DNA of 64,000 nt from Epiperipatus broadwayi (Eukaryota > Onychophora > Udeonychophora > Euonychophora > Peripatidae): NCBI GenBank assembly GCA_028023455.1, contig JAQFVV010012572.1, positions 2,532,654-2,596,653 of the forward strand, in the 5' to 3' direction. The notes under the pieces were generated by a model, which was not told the origin of the DNA, ran no database searches, and saw only the letters and a list, made by a program, of their open reading frames with translations. Position numbers and translations under genes: made by a program. Below, in pieces: positions 49,624 through 60,265 of this stretch (the first letter of the stretch is position 1; every line of letters begins with the position of its first letter).

Positions 49624-50325
49624 ATATCATCATCATCAACCATTATCAATCCACTGCAGGATAAAGGTCTCTCCAAGTTTAATCATCTTCTCCGATCTTT
49701 AGCTTCTCTTCTCCACATCACCCCTGAACACTTTCTTATTTCATCCATCCATCTCACATGTGGTCTCTTTCTGGGTCTTTTACAATCTCTTGGAATCCAG
49801 TTTAAAATTTCAATTGTCCATCTATTATCATCTCTTCTAGCAATATGTCCAGCCCAACTCCACTTCAATCTTTTAATTTTTTCAATGAGGTCAGTAACAC
49901 CTGTTTGTTCTCTTATCCATACATTGCGTTTACAATCTCTTCTTGTTACTCCCAACATACATCTCTCCATATTTCTTTGAGTGGTCTGAAGTCTCTGTAT
50001 TGCTCTTCTATTAAGTGTCCAAGTCTCAGATCCATAAGTAAGAACTGATAAAACACATTTGTTAAAAACCTTTTCAAACACATAGACATATTTCCTTTTA
50101 GTAGCAAGTTATTTCTACCAAAAGCACTCCAACCAAGTTTAATTCTATGATTAATTTCCTCCACTATGTTTCTGTCAGTATTAATAATCTGACCAAGGTA
50201 TTTGTAACTGTTAACTTCTTCTAATTTATCATAATCTTTATTTTCATATTTTGAGCAAATCGATTAAACATTACTTTAGTCTTTTTAACATTTATCTTTA
50301 GTCCTACTTTCATCTGATATAGTAA
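49624..50325 (-). mobile_element. RTE/BovB-type LINE, 5'-truncated, copy 2
   Basis: Minus strand, from the post-catalytic RT region: [43 protein letters not shown], then CVLSVLTYGSETWTLNRRAI, RLQTTQRNMERCMLGVTRRD, LKWSWAGHIARRDDNRWT. These blocks are characteristic of RTE/BovB C-terminal regions. One frameshift near 50075 splits the two frames. The 3' end is GTTGATGATGATGAT-like, as usual for the clade. It is related to 4818-6002 and more intact there. Antisense to DIS3. Confidence 0.88.
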
Positions 50326-50451
50326 TTAGTATTACCTTGGTCTGGGTTCAAATTGAGATCAGAGCTGGGAGTTCTTTTTTTTTAGGTGTTAAGTTTCCTA
50401 ATAATCTCAAGTTATGTTTTCTATTATTTGATTTATATTCAAATTGAAAAT

Positions 50452-50610
50452 GGGGGACTGTTCTATTAGCCGGTGTCAGCCGCTTGATGGCGTTATTTAT
50501 ATGCAAAAACACATAAATATGTCATTTACACTGCCGCCGCTGGCCTTATTTCTATGCAAAAGCACAGAAAGAGACCATTTATGTAGATATTCTTGCTTGG
50601 CTGCTAAAGT
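50452..50610 (-). mobile_element. hAT-like MITE, one end
   Basis: GTCAGCCGCTTGATGGCG at 50465-50482 is the complement of the GCCATCAAGC terminal block. Then come TTTATATG-CAAAAA-CACATAAA and TTTCTATGC-AAAA-GCACAGAAAG hairpins. The opposite end was not seen, so it is truncated or spliced to other sequence. Confidence 0.6.
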
Positions 50611-50909
50611 AAGAATCAAAATCAGAAGGGGATTCAATCATCAAAGAAATTTTCAAACAATGCAGATATGTATTTGAATATATGCAGATAAAATTAGATA
50701 GGCCTGAAAATAAATATAAAATTACTTTTTTTAAAATTAGAAAACAAATTGATATATCTCTTTAAATAAATATGTTAATACTGTAATTCGCCTATAATTT
50801 TCACTTATCTTTTGCATTGAGTTCATTTTGATTAAATTATTTTTATCTGTATTATTTATAAATACTTAATAAATCATGATATGAATCATGATATGGTTGT
50901 GCATGCCAT

Positions 50910-50990
50910 GCTTTAATGCAATGATAGACTTTCAGACTAAGATCACTCAAATTAATTCTGCATTCAAACTTTTTATGAACTCCATAATAA
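50910..50990 (+). repeat. tRNA-derived SINE, family 1, fragment
   Basis: CATGCTTTAATGCAATGATA head and CAAACTTTTTATGAACTCCA tail, shortened in the middle. Confidence 0.4.
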
Positions 50991-51149
50991 TCATGATATG
51001 TTTAGTAAGAATATTTTTTAAATTTTATAAATATTTTTAAATTACATTTTTAAATACTTTTAAGATTTTATAGTATTAAGTCAGTCTTTTTTATGTTGGA
51101 GAATTTATATGCATCACATGATCACCATTCTTTACGCTTACACAAGCTG

Positions 51150-51330
51150 TTTTTCACAGAGGCAAAACTCTCCAAACAGTAGTGCCATTCAGTACAAGCC
51201 ATAAGCTAGAAACTAGTCTGGGAATATTGGATGAGTAGGCACCAGATAGAGATTTTATGCACAAACCTTCCTGCATCCACAGATTACTCAGGCATGTACT
51301 GTGTGGGGCTATTGTATGGAGAGTTTTGGC
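51150..51330 (+). repeat. Hammerhead repeat family P, rearranged copy
   Basis: Keeps GAAACTAGTCTGGGAATATTGG-like 3' half (51208-51229) and TGAGTAGGCACCAGATAGAG downstream, but the CTGACGA half is replaced by other unit sequence (CCATTCAGTACAAGCC). Cannot form the ribozyme. Confidence 0.6.
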
Positions 51331-52180
51331 TCTGAGAAATTTATATGCCATATCAAATAACATTTGAAACATTTCAGTGATAATTTTGACTTAATTAGCA
51401 CAGAAATATTTATTAAAGCTATTTCTAATTTGAATAGTTTTTAAGTTTGATTTTTGTAAAAATTATAAATTTAAGAAGTGCACTTTTCTTGAACCAAAAA
51501 TCAATATCCATATATTAAAAATTTTTAGTTCAAAGTTGCAAAAAGTACATAGTCATAGGATTTTTTTGTTTTACTATTAAAAATGCAATAGATCCCTTTT
51601 TCACATATTATATTGTAGTTTGTTGCAGTTTTATTTATTTTTATGATTATATTTAAAAACAAAGTTCATTTACAAATCAATTTTTTTTTTTTTTATTTAA
51701 CTTGATAGTTTATTTTTAAAAATTAATTTTAATTCCAAATATCTACTAATTTTTGATATTATTTCAAAATTCAGAAGATCATGGGCTTCAGAATTTTATA
51801 AAGCAGGGATTAATAACCTTTATTTCAAGAATAATATTTTGAATAGCATATTTATTACATAAAGAGTTACTTTACTTTACAGAATGGTAGAATTATAACC
51901 TTAAGGTATATCCAATAAATATTTATATTAAATGATTTTATTAATTTAAAAGTCTATTAGCAAAACTCTTTGGTATTAATAAATAATTGGATAACCTTGT
52001 TTAGTTAAGATACATTAAAAATACAAAAATAATTGGTTAACAGAAAATCAGTTGTGAGTATATATTCAAAGAGAGAGCTTTAAAGAAAGATTTTTTTTCT
52101 TTAGGCAGACATTTTTGATTAAGTTAATGTTCATATTTATTTACTGACTTTTTCATGTATTTATATAAGAAAATTCTATA
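51331..52180. other. Intron stretch, nothing recognised
   Basis: AT-rich, with a T-run near 51680-51693. Confidence 0.6.
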
Positions 52181-52182
52181 TA

Positions 52183-53054
52183 CACCTGGGTCTCTTTTTA
52201 TGCGGTAGATACATTTCGCAGAAAACCCGCATAAAAAAACCCACACAAAAATAGACTTAACTTTTCTTGAAAAATTTGGGATATGTTCCATAATTTTCAA
52301 AAATCGCATAAAACCAAAGCAACAAGGTTACTTTAAAATTCACATAAAAAAAAAAGAAAATAATAAAAAATTTTAAATATTTGAAAAAAATTGATACAAG
52401 ACAAAGTTTTTTTACTTTTTTTATTAATTTTATTCAAAACAATATGTTTTTATGTGTAATTCATTTTACATTTTTTCATACATATTTTAATCATTATTGC
52501 TATTTGACAATATACAGGTTCGTTGGTGAACTGGTGAGAAATAAGATTCGTCACAAGAGGAAACACAAACAGCAGAATTAGCGCCAACTTCAGTCTCGTG
52601 CTGTGTTAACGGTGATTAAACTTTGAGACAATTTTACTAATTGTTTATTAAGCTCGCAATATCCAGAGATAGAACTATTTAGCTCTCATTGGAATTTAAG
52701 AGCTCGTTCATCTCATGTCATTAATAAGAAAATGATTTTCCAATTGAATAGAAAGTTGAAGACTTTCTTGAATCATTTTTGCTGTGAAATGAACAGGTTC
52801 CATTTCTGTTTCATTATCTTTTTCTAAATCTTCTACGGTATCTACATTTATTGCCAAACTTTTTCCAACAGGCATTTAAAGTATGTAAAATTTAATGCAT
52901 GTATATAATAAAATGGGGAAATCCCGATTTGAAGTGAAATATGAATTTCGTTATCGCATAAAAGAAAACCACCTAAAAAGATATTAAGAAGAAACATGAA
53001 TCGCATAACTTCAAAATCGCATTAAAAAAACCCGCATAAAAAGAGACCCAGCTG
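52183..53054 (-). mobile_element. pogo/Tigger-like DNA transposon, internally deleted
   Basis: TA at 52181-52182 and 53055-53056 flank terminal inverted repeats that differ at one base in about 23: left starts CACCTGGGTC, right (complement) CAGCTGGGTC, both then TCTTTTTATGCGG. TA duplication and CAGCTGGG-type ends fit Tc1/mariner, pogo branch. Motifs GCGGGTTTTTT and CGCATAAAA recur inside both ends. A transposase remnant lies at 52708-52875 on the minus strand. Confidence 0.82.
52708..52875 (-). pseudogene. pogo/Tigger-like transposase C-terminal remnant
   Basis: 55 codons: MPVGKSLAINVDTVEDLEKD, NETEMEPVHFTAKMIQESLQ, LSIQLENHFLINDMR, then stop. The acidic stretch followed by a helical segment ending in a short aromatic block resembles the tail of pogo-type transposases. 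The DDE catalytic core is missing, so it is non-functional. Its position inside the TA-flanked element supports the assignment more than the sequence alone. Confidence 0.45.
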
Positions 53055-53189
53055 TATAATCCTTTCTATTTCATATCTTCAGCTAAATTATTATAATCCA
53101 GCAATATGTAATTTGCTTATAAGGCATTATGTAATTTGCTTATACTGTGAGAAGAGGTATTTGAACAGGATTTTTGTGTATATATATGT

Positions 53190-53510
53190 CTTTCATTCCA
53201 TCCCAGGCATACCTTACACATGACCACATACATGTGAAAAAGGTAGATGATCCTCAATATGTATATTTTGTGCAAAATCAGCACTCATCAGTTGAGCCAG
53301 ATCATAATCTTCCACACATATATACAATCAGTGCTCAAATTATATTAAGATAGCAATTTCTTAAACTTTACTGGAAAGCTTTCAATCTTCTCACCCATCC
53401 AACTATTTAACCGACAGTTTATTGAAAAAACCGACCATAGAACGTTCAAAGCCCTTATTGGATTTGATATTATAGCTACCCATGTTGACATGTCAATTTA
53501 ACCTCTCATA
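53190..53510 (-). repeat. Hammerhead repeat family A, copy 4
   Basis: Same monomer as at 1.1-2.4 kb, minus orientation, ending in sequence related to the TTGATGTTAACATTG region there. Confidence 0.7.
53247..53305 (-). ncRNA. Type I hammerhead ribozyme, one core mutation (family A)
   Basis: Minus strand: intact CTGATGA (complement of 53285-53291), stem I TCAA/TTGA plus ATGAT/ATCAT, stem II with GTGC/GCAC, and AAAA (complement of 53266-53269) where GAAA is expected. The same G-to-A change as in the copy at 2253 is explained by CpG decay. Confidence 0.65.
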
Positions 53511-53539
53511 TTATCGGACCATTATATATCCATATATAT

Positions 53540-53745
53540 TAATAGGAGAGGGATGAGTGCTGGTTCTGACAAAATATATGTATATTGGGGATCATCCATC
53601 TTTTTCACATGAATGTAGTCATATGTGTCAATTGCGTGAGATGGAGTAGAGAACAAATATAGAATGAAAAATCCTTAAGTTCAAATTCCTCTTCTTATAC
53701 ATATATAAGAATCATTCAGTAAAAGCCAATTCATATTGCTTTATA
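53540..53745 (+). repeat. Hammerhead repeat family A, copy 5, 5'-truncated
   Basis: Begins within the ribozyme (GGATGAGTGCTGGTTCTGAC, 53551-53570), so half of stem I and part of the core are lost, then follows the unit. Confidence 0.6.
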
Positions 53746-53764
53746 AGCAAATTACATATTGCCT

Positions 53765-54225
53765 TGGAAATAATTATATCATAGTATAAGTTTAGACCAT
53801 TCCTCTCCTATTAATATTTATGGATGCATAAGGGTCTGATATAATATGAGCGCTAGATTGAACTAATGTTTCACGGATATCATTGCAATATCAAATTCAA
53901 TAAGGGCTTTGAGCGTTCCATCGTTGGTTTTTCAGTGAAATGGATGGTTGAATAATTGTGAAAAGATTGAAGCCTGTCTAGTAAAGTTTAAGGTACAGCT
54001 ACCTTAATATAATCTGAGTACTGATTGTATATATGTGTGGGAGTTTATGATTTGGTCCAACTGATGAGTGTTGGTTCTGCACAAAATATATATATTGGGG
54101 ATCATCTACCTTTTTCACACGTATGTGGTCTTGGGTATGGGTTACTTGAGATGGAGTGAAGGGTGAATATAGACTGAAAAATCCTAAGTTCAAATCTGTT
54201 TACTTATATATAATCCAGCAACGAA
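53765..54225 (+). repeat. Hammerhead repeat family A, copy 6
   Basis: Near full-length plus-orientation monomer, about 460 bp, separated from copy 5 by the inverted repeat near 53750. Confidence 0.7.
54047..54105 (+). ncRNA. Hammerhead ribozyme, decayed stem II and core (family A)
   Basis: ATGAT (54047-54051) pairs with ATCAT (54101-54105), TCCAA with TTGG; CTGATGA at 54061-54067 is intact; stem II is weakened (GTGTTG against CTGCAC); AAAA at 54083-54086 replaces GAAA. Confidence 0.6.
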
Positions 54226-54358
54226 CTAAACTTGATTCTTGAGGAATGTTTTTGTAAAACAGGCAAAACTTTCCATACAGTGCCACTCAGTGCCACCCAG
54301 AATAAACAATGGATGCCAGAAGGCTTGTGCATAAAATCGCCATCTAGTGCCTACTCAT

Positions 54359-54413
54359 CCAATATCCCCAGACTAGTTTCTGGCTTGTGGCCTTCGTCAG
54401 TGAGGAGCCTTGG
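54359..54413 (-). ncRNA. Type I hammerhead ribozyme (family P), best copy
   Basis: Minus strand: stem I CCAA/TTGG and TCCTCA/TGGGGA (one G-T pair) with a GGC/TA internal loop; core CTGACGA; stem II GGC-CACAA-GCC closed by an A-A mismatch; GAAA intact; stem III formed only by CTAG; then T C at the cleavage position, giving GTC, the commonest hammerhead site. Only the stem II closing pair is irregular (G-C is usual), so activity is plausible but uncertain. Confidence 0.7.
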
Positions 54414-54816
54414 ATCTGAGAGCACTGCACCTAGTACTTAGGATCTAATGCAACCCTCCAGAAGCCACCTTTTATCTCTACTTAACTACAAAACTATGAG
54501 AATAAAATTTTGAAAACACAATAATATTTTCAATCTAAGCTCAATAGCTTATATAGTCATATGGATCTGAACTCAGTTCAGCACCCATACATTTTGGTGT
54601 CTTTGGCTCTTTAACAACCATAGCCACCACTATCCTATTAGGCAGGATTGGTGTTAATCCACTAAACATCACATGATAACCATTTCTTATGCTTGCACAT
54701 AACTGTTATTAAAACAGGCAAAACTCTCCATACAGTAATGCCACTCTGTACCAGCTAGAGTAATCAATGGATACCAGAAGGCTTGTGCATAAAATCCTTA
54801 TCTAATGCGTACTCAT

Positions 54817-54871
54817 CTAATATACCCAGACTAGTTTCTGGCTTGTGGCCTTCGTCAGTGAGCAGCCTTGG
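54817..54871 (-). ncRNA. Hammerhead ribozyme (family P), copy 2
   Basis: Same core as the copy at 54359 (CTGACGA, GGC-CACAA-GCC, GAAAC, CTAGTC). Stem I is changed to GCTCA/TGGGT, still pairable through G-T pairs; the outer TTGG is now TTAG. Confidence 0.6.
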
Positions 54872-55238
54872 ATCTGAGAGCACTGCACCTAGATCTTAGG
54901 ATCTAATGCAACCCTCCAGAAGCCACCTTTTATCTCTACTTAACTACAAAACTATGAGAGTAAAATTGAGAACACAATAATATTTTCAATCTAAGCTCAA
55001 TAGCTTATATAATCATATGGATCTGAATTTAGTTCAGCACCCATATATATGGATCTGAATTTAGTTCAGCACCCATATATTTTGGTGTTTTTGAGTTCAG
55101 ACCCATATGACTATATAATAGCTATTGAGCTTAGAGTGAAAATATTATTGTGTTTTCAATTTGTAGTTAAGTAGAGATAAAAGGTAGCTGCTGGAGGGTT
55201 GCATTATATCCTAAGATCTAGGTGCAGTGCTCTTAGAT

Positions 55239-55294
55239 ACAAAGCTTCTCACTGACGAAAGCCACAAGCCAGAAACTAGTCTTGGGGATATTGG
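55239..55294 (+). ncRNA. Hammerhead ribozyme (family P), copy 3
   Basis: CTGACGA at 55252-55258, GAAAC at 55272-55276, cleavage after C55281. One stem II pair lost (AGC against GCC); outer stem I decayed to ACAA. Confidence 0.6.
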
Positions 55295-55671
55295 ATGAGT
55301 AGGCACTAGATGGGGATTTTATGCACAAGCCTTCTGGCATCCATTGTTTACTCTGGCTGGCACTGAGTGGCACTACTGTATGGAGAGTTTTGCTGTTTTA
55401 ATAACAGCTATGTGCAAGTATAAGAAATGGTGATCATGTGATGTTTAGTGGTTTAACACCAATCCTGCCTAATAGGATATGATTGTTAAAGTGCCAAAAA
55501 CTCCAAAATGTATGGATGCTGAACTGAGTTCAGTCCCATATGACTATATAAGTTATTGGGCTTAGATTGAAAATATTATTGAAACTTCATAGTTTGTAGT
55601 TAAGTAGAGATAAAAGGTGGCTGCTGGAGGGTTGCCTTAGATCCTAAGATCTAGGTGCAGTGCTCTAAGAT

Positions 55672-55726
55672 TCAAGGCACCTCACTGACAAAGGCTATAA
55701 GCCAAAAACTAGTCTGGGGATATTGG
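55672..55726 (+). ncRNA. Hammerhead ribozyme (family P), decayed copy 4
   Basis: CTGACAA instead of CTGACGA (CG to CA) and AAAA instead of GAAA; stem I and CTAGTC kept. Inactive by family rules. Confidence 0.55.
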
Positions 55727-55870
55727 ATGAGTAGGCATGGGGATGCAAAAGCCTTCTGGCATCCATCGATTACTCTGACTGGCACTGGGTGACATTACTG
55801 TATGGAGAGTTTTGGCTGTTTTAATAACAGCTATGTGCAAGCATAAGAAATGGTGATCATGTAATGTTTT

Positions 55871-56288
55871 TGTAATTGAATTTTAAATGTTTTATATGTT
55901 TTATATTATAAACAATGGGATTAATCTTCATTAATTAAAATATTCTAGAGATACAAAAATGATTTGTCATCAGAAAATCAATTATGAGTATATATGCTGC
56001 ATAATATATAGAGATGGAAGGTGAGAGTGAAAGCAGACTTTCTCTCTATTTCTTCTCCTGGTTAAGATTTGCCTTAGGTTAAAAAAGAAACAAACAAATT
56101 AATAATGGAATTAAAGGATGCACTGATTTTTTATAATTTTATGTAATTATTAAATAGCTATGTTTTTACAGATGCTACATCTTTTAGTATGATGGATGAT
56201 GGAACATATATTATATATATGGATTCTATACTGGAAATTGTATTTAAACTCACTGTATATATATGGATTCTATACTGGAAATTGTAAT
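55871..56288. other. Intron stretch with a 44-bp tandem duplication
   Basis: ATATATATGGATTCTATACT starts two units at 56213 and 56257; the second is interrupted by the LTR insertion and resumes at 58515. Confidence 0.7.
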
Positions 56289-56292
56289 ATAT
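56289..56292 (+). repeat. Target duplication ATAT, left
   Basis: Matches ATAT at 58511-58514 on the far side of the inserted element. Confidence 0.75.
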
Positions 56293-58510
56293 TGTAACGA
56301 TCCGGAGAAAGCGACTTAACGTAATCTGCACTACGGGGCGCCATCTAGGCATTTGAACCTAGAAAAATTTATAAAGTAGGCAGATACGTAAGTAAAAAAA
56401 AAAATAATTTTTTTTTTTTTTTTTTAAATTTTGATTCCGGTCGTTAGCCCATGTCACTAGCTCAGTGGAATAGCAGAGATTTAATAAGATAATCTAAGAG
56501 TATATATAAAAAAAGGAATAAAATAAGCCACTGCCAGTAATTAACATACAAACATTTATTTATGCACATATATATAAGATTTAAAATTATTTTAGTATTA
56601 GTTTTACATTTTAACATTTAACATTATTTTTAACTTTGATTTTTGACTTTAATTTACATTTAATTACTATTATATTCTAATTTTACATTTTAATTAAGTT
56701 CGCACAGATAAATTTATGAAAGCTTGTTTATAATGTTGAATATAGATCGGTTACATAGATTTCACGATCAAAAACATTTCAAAGTAAACATAAACGATCA
56801 AAATACAAAATTATTGATTACTGACAATTGCGGAGGGAAATTTATACGTAACCCAATAGTATTCACCATAAGATACTTGCATTATCACCAATAACTTAAA
56901 AGACATCCGAATAAATACATTTTAGATACTCACCGTAAGGTATCATTATTTATCGAATGTCTATATATTTTGATCAAATATGGAAACGCAAAACATAGTT
57001 AACCAATAAACAATCCATGCAAGCGTCTATAAACAACTTACATTTAATGCATTTTTATTTAGGATCGAGTATGAATAGACCACATAAATTTGCTTTTGAA
57101 AATAAACATTCTATCCCTATTTAACCTTAGGCTAAAATTCGTAGTCAAACTGGCATCAATTCATCTGATACTTCGATGTATTCAATGTAATAAAATACGG
57201 CAGCACAAAAGGTTAAAAGAAGAAATTGCCTCTTCTGAGATAGGAATATTACATCTATCTGCAAAGAAGAGCAATAAACAAAAAAACTCCATAGAAAGGA
57301 ACTGCGGTATCCGACTTATAATTCCTTCCATAGGCAAACGGAAATGTGCGGCATATTAAGCGATTCTGCCCGTAGCGAATCAATATTACATCTACTAATC
57401 ACACCAATATATCCAATCCATTGACCCAATTTAACCACGAAACAAATAACCTAAGATTATCCTCCCCTAATATAACTTTACAAATCTATACAGCCATTCA
57501 CGCCCCGACTTAAGTTTAACATTGATATATTTTAATTTATCGGAAAAAGAAATCATAAATAAACTTAAAGAAAAAATTAAATAAATGGAAATGATATTAC
57601 ACAAATAAATAAAAATACATCAAATAACATTTTAACTACTTTAGTCAGATAGGAAACTAATGCAATTATTTTAAATACGAAAGTTTTTAATTTAGAGTTC
57701 TTATTGTTTCAAGTGAATATAAAGTTCTTACGATTTTTAAAAGTCCAACTTTATCCGTTGCTTGCCATGAATGTGAATTCCCATGCCGTCCTAAAATTGG
57801 TATTCTGTTGGCCGATTTATTTATCCATCCGGAGGTTTTTTTTTCTTTAACTGGTCCTCAATGTAGAAAAACGATAGTTCATTTCTTTTTCTTTCTTAGC
57901 AAAGCTAAAGGGATTGAATGTGCGTCCTTCAATCTCTTCTCCCGCACCTCCGCACTAACATCTACCTGTCACATCATAATAATCATAATCTCACTAATCA
58001 CTAACTAATAATTTCCAAACTTGTCCTTTTTATATTAATGTGAAGGATTGAATTTACATTACGTCACCGATGCGATGGTCCTTTCGCTGCGGTCCGATTC
58101 CATAGGGATTTCTTCTTATTTGCTAACAGTTTCTATTGTTTTCCTATCTGACCGTGTTTTTACATTTAAATGCCCAAGGCTGGTTTACATTTAACTAATT
58201 AACAATCATTTCCATTTCTGATTAATTACCCTGTTTTCCAAATCAAAAATATATTTAAAGATAAATTTAAAGATATAATTTTATCTCCAAATCTTTTTAA
58301 AATTTAGTTTTAAAATACTTTTTCTTTAATAAAGTTTTATTTTAATAATTTTTCATTATCTGTGCGATTTAACATGTACGAGTTTAAGATGATATTTAAT
58401 TTCAATTTTTAATTCTAAAAGAAAATTTTTAAATGCGAACTTTTTAATTTACTTTCATGTTTAATAAATAAAAAAAAACAACAATGTAACGAACGTCTGT
58501 GCTCGTTACA
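56293..58510 (+). mobile_element. Probable solo LTR, about 2.2 kb
   Basis: Starts TGTAACGATCCGG and ends GTGCTCGTTACA, i.e. TG...CA with an 8-bp inverted terminal repeat (TGTAACGA), flanked by ATAT duplications. It interrupts a 44-bp tandem unit whose two halves rejoin cleanly if the element is removed. TGTAACG...CGTTACA ends are common in Ty3/gypsy LTRs (family knowledge). No gag or pol, primer site or second LTR is present, so a solo LTR left by recombination is preferred. A DNA element with 8-bp inverted ends is the alternative. The frames at 57090-57359 and 57808-58008 have no family features. Confidence 0.7.
58485..58510. repeat. Terminal hairpin of the LTR-like element
   Basis: TGTAACGA and TCGTTACA pair over a 10-base loop at the right end. 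Confidence 0.85.
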
Positions 58511-58514
58511 ATAT

Positions 58515-60009
58515 TGTATTTAAACTCACTGTAGTCTTCCTGAGTTATTTTTTTTATATATGTGAATATCTGTGATTATATTGTGAAAAAATTATATAGT
58601 GTTTACGAAAATAGTGCATATGCAAGAATGAAATCATTGTCAAAATGAAGGCCTTTTGACGTGATTTTAAAATTATATTAGTTCTTATATTTATAATATC
58701 TAAATCCAACACATCAAATACTTTACTGACTAAATATAACTAATGCATGATTAAATTGATAGAATTTGCAACATTATAAGGGGGTAAAAGACAACTGATT
58801 ATCAATGTGATGAAAAAAAGTATGTATCCTGAAAAGATTAAAGATCATAATATGATCTGAACATGAACATCATATTGCCTATCCCATTCTAAAGCGCTTA
58901 AGAGTGATTCTAGAATGATCTTAATTTGATTGTTAAACAACATATTCTATAAAGCCATCTAGATAATAAAGTATATTGTTGTATATTGTTGCTAACTTTT
59001 ACTTGGCTGTTCACTTCTTATAATTGCCAGTGACGGCTGATTCATACGGCTGCAACACGCAATACCTCAGAAGAAAATTAATTATTAAATTTATGCTTAA
59101 AAATAACACTAATATAACTATCATTCAATATTTTGCATAATTATTATGTAAGTACAACTAATTAAACCATTTTATATCTGACCTGATGCTCTATTTAAAG
59201 ATTGTTAATTATAACAATATCAGAAACATTCAAATTTCGTCAACTTTCGCTGATATTCATTTGTTATCAATGCAGGAAACTAGCGCCATTGGAGCTGCTC
59301 ACTACAACAATGTCAGTAGTTATTTGAGAGAGATATGTTTATCTTTTCTGGTTTTTCTTCAAAGCAAATACAATTTTATTATTTTCATTTAGGATGAGCA
59401 ATAAAATATTCTGTTTTTTTCTTATAATTAACATTTATAAATTAACATATAAATATTTATTACAGAAAAATATAACAAAATAGTGAAAGAAATATTAATT
59501 TTAATATTTATCACAATGAATATTAATGTTGAATATATAAAAAAATTACATTTTCCCAATTGACATTATATGAAAAAAATGAAATAAAAAGTAAAGGTCA
59601 ATTTATGCCAGATATTATTTGTCAAACAGCAGTTAGTAAAAACAAAAAAATAAAATTGATCTTTTAACAATGACTGATATGGAAAAATAAAATGGTTGTA
59701 GGGTTGCGAAATTAAAGATGCTCTGTTTTGTTTTCCTTGCTTACTTTTTGGCGGCCATACTGTAATAAGGCACCCTTGCTTAAAAATTTCACAGGCCACC
59801 ACTGCTACTAATAATATTTTTAAATGTTCTTTTAAAATCTCCCTTCGATTTATATTTAATTTGTTTAACTAAGCTGTTCTTATAGATACATATAAATTGG
59901 TCTTTTTATTCTTAAACTAAATGTAATCTGAGGCTTTAGTCAAAAAGATCACGAGCAACGTTATTCTTTTTAGAATCTCAAAAATTCTATCTATATATAA
60001 AAATAAAGT
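58515..60009. other. Intron stretch, nothing recognised
   Basis: AT-rich; frames at 59186-59392 and 59566-59802 (minus) show no family features. Confidence 0.6.
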
Positions 60010-60140
60010 GCATGTTTTAGTACAGTTGTAGATTGTTAGACTCTGGATATAAAATCCTCAATTGATTCCAGCTTTGGCACTTTTGATACTCAATCATCTT
60101 GTGAATTCCCAATCAGTCAAATCATTCAATTATTTATTTT
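60010..60140 (+). repeat. tRNA-derived SINE, family 1
   Basis: GACTCTGGATATAAAATCCT, CAATTGATTCCAGCTTTGGC (B box), CTTGTGAATTCCCAATCAGT, ATTCAATTATTTATTT. Confidence 0.7.
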
Positions 60141-60144
60141 GCCT

Positions 60145-60265
60145 TGCATGATTTAGAGTGTAGTAGATTCTGGAGCATAAGATCTTTGGATCAATTCCCG
60201 TTCTGGTACCTTTCTTATGAATTCCCAAAAAATAAAGCTATTTGATTATTTCTTGTGTTTTACTT
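60145..60265 (+). repeat. tRNA-derived SINE, family 1, tandem neighbour
   Basis: GCATGATTTAGAGTGTAGTA, GGATCAATTCCCGTTCTGGT, TTCTTATGAATTCCCAAAAA; a second copy directly behind the first. Confidence 0.7.

Larger units (their letters stand above)
53101..53765. repeat. Inverted repeat bracketing a hammerhead dimer
   Basis: GCAATATGTAATTTGCTTAT at 53101-53120 and its complement ATAAGCAAATTACATATTGC at 53743-53762 bracket the first head-to-head pair of family A copies in this cluster. Confidence 0.8.
54240..55050 (-). repeat. Hammerhead repeat family P, two minus-strand copies
   Basis: Two head-to-tail monomers (about 54240-54700 and 54700-55050) with shared text such as AATGCAACCCTCCAGAAGCC and GTTCAGCACCCATA. 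They face the plus-strand copies at 55080-55870 across a junction with a 44-bp direct duplication near 55010-55080. Confidence 0.85.
55080..55870 (+). repeat. Hammerhead repeat family P, two plus-strand copies
   Basis: Direct monomers with a period of about 434 bp: TAGTTAAGTAGAGATAAAAG recurs at 55165 and 55599. Each carries the ribozyme, then CATCCATTG, GGCACTG, GTATGGAGAGTTTTG and GGTGATCATGT. Confidence 0.85.

Noticed and set aside
49845-50048. Plus-strand open frame at the second RTE copy
   Set aside because: It is the antisense shadow of the clearly conserved RTE C-terminal region.
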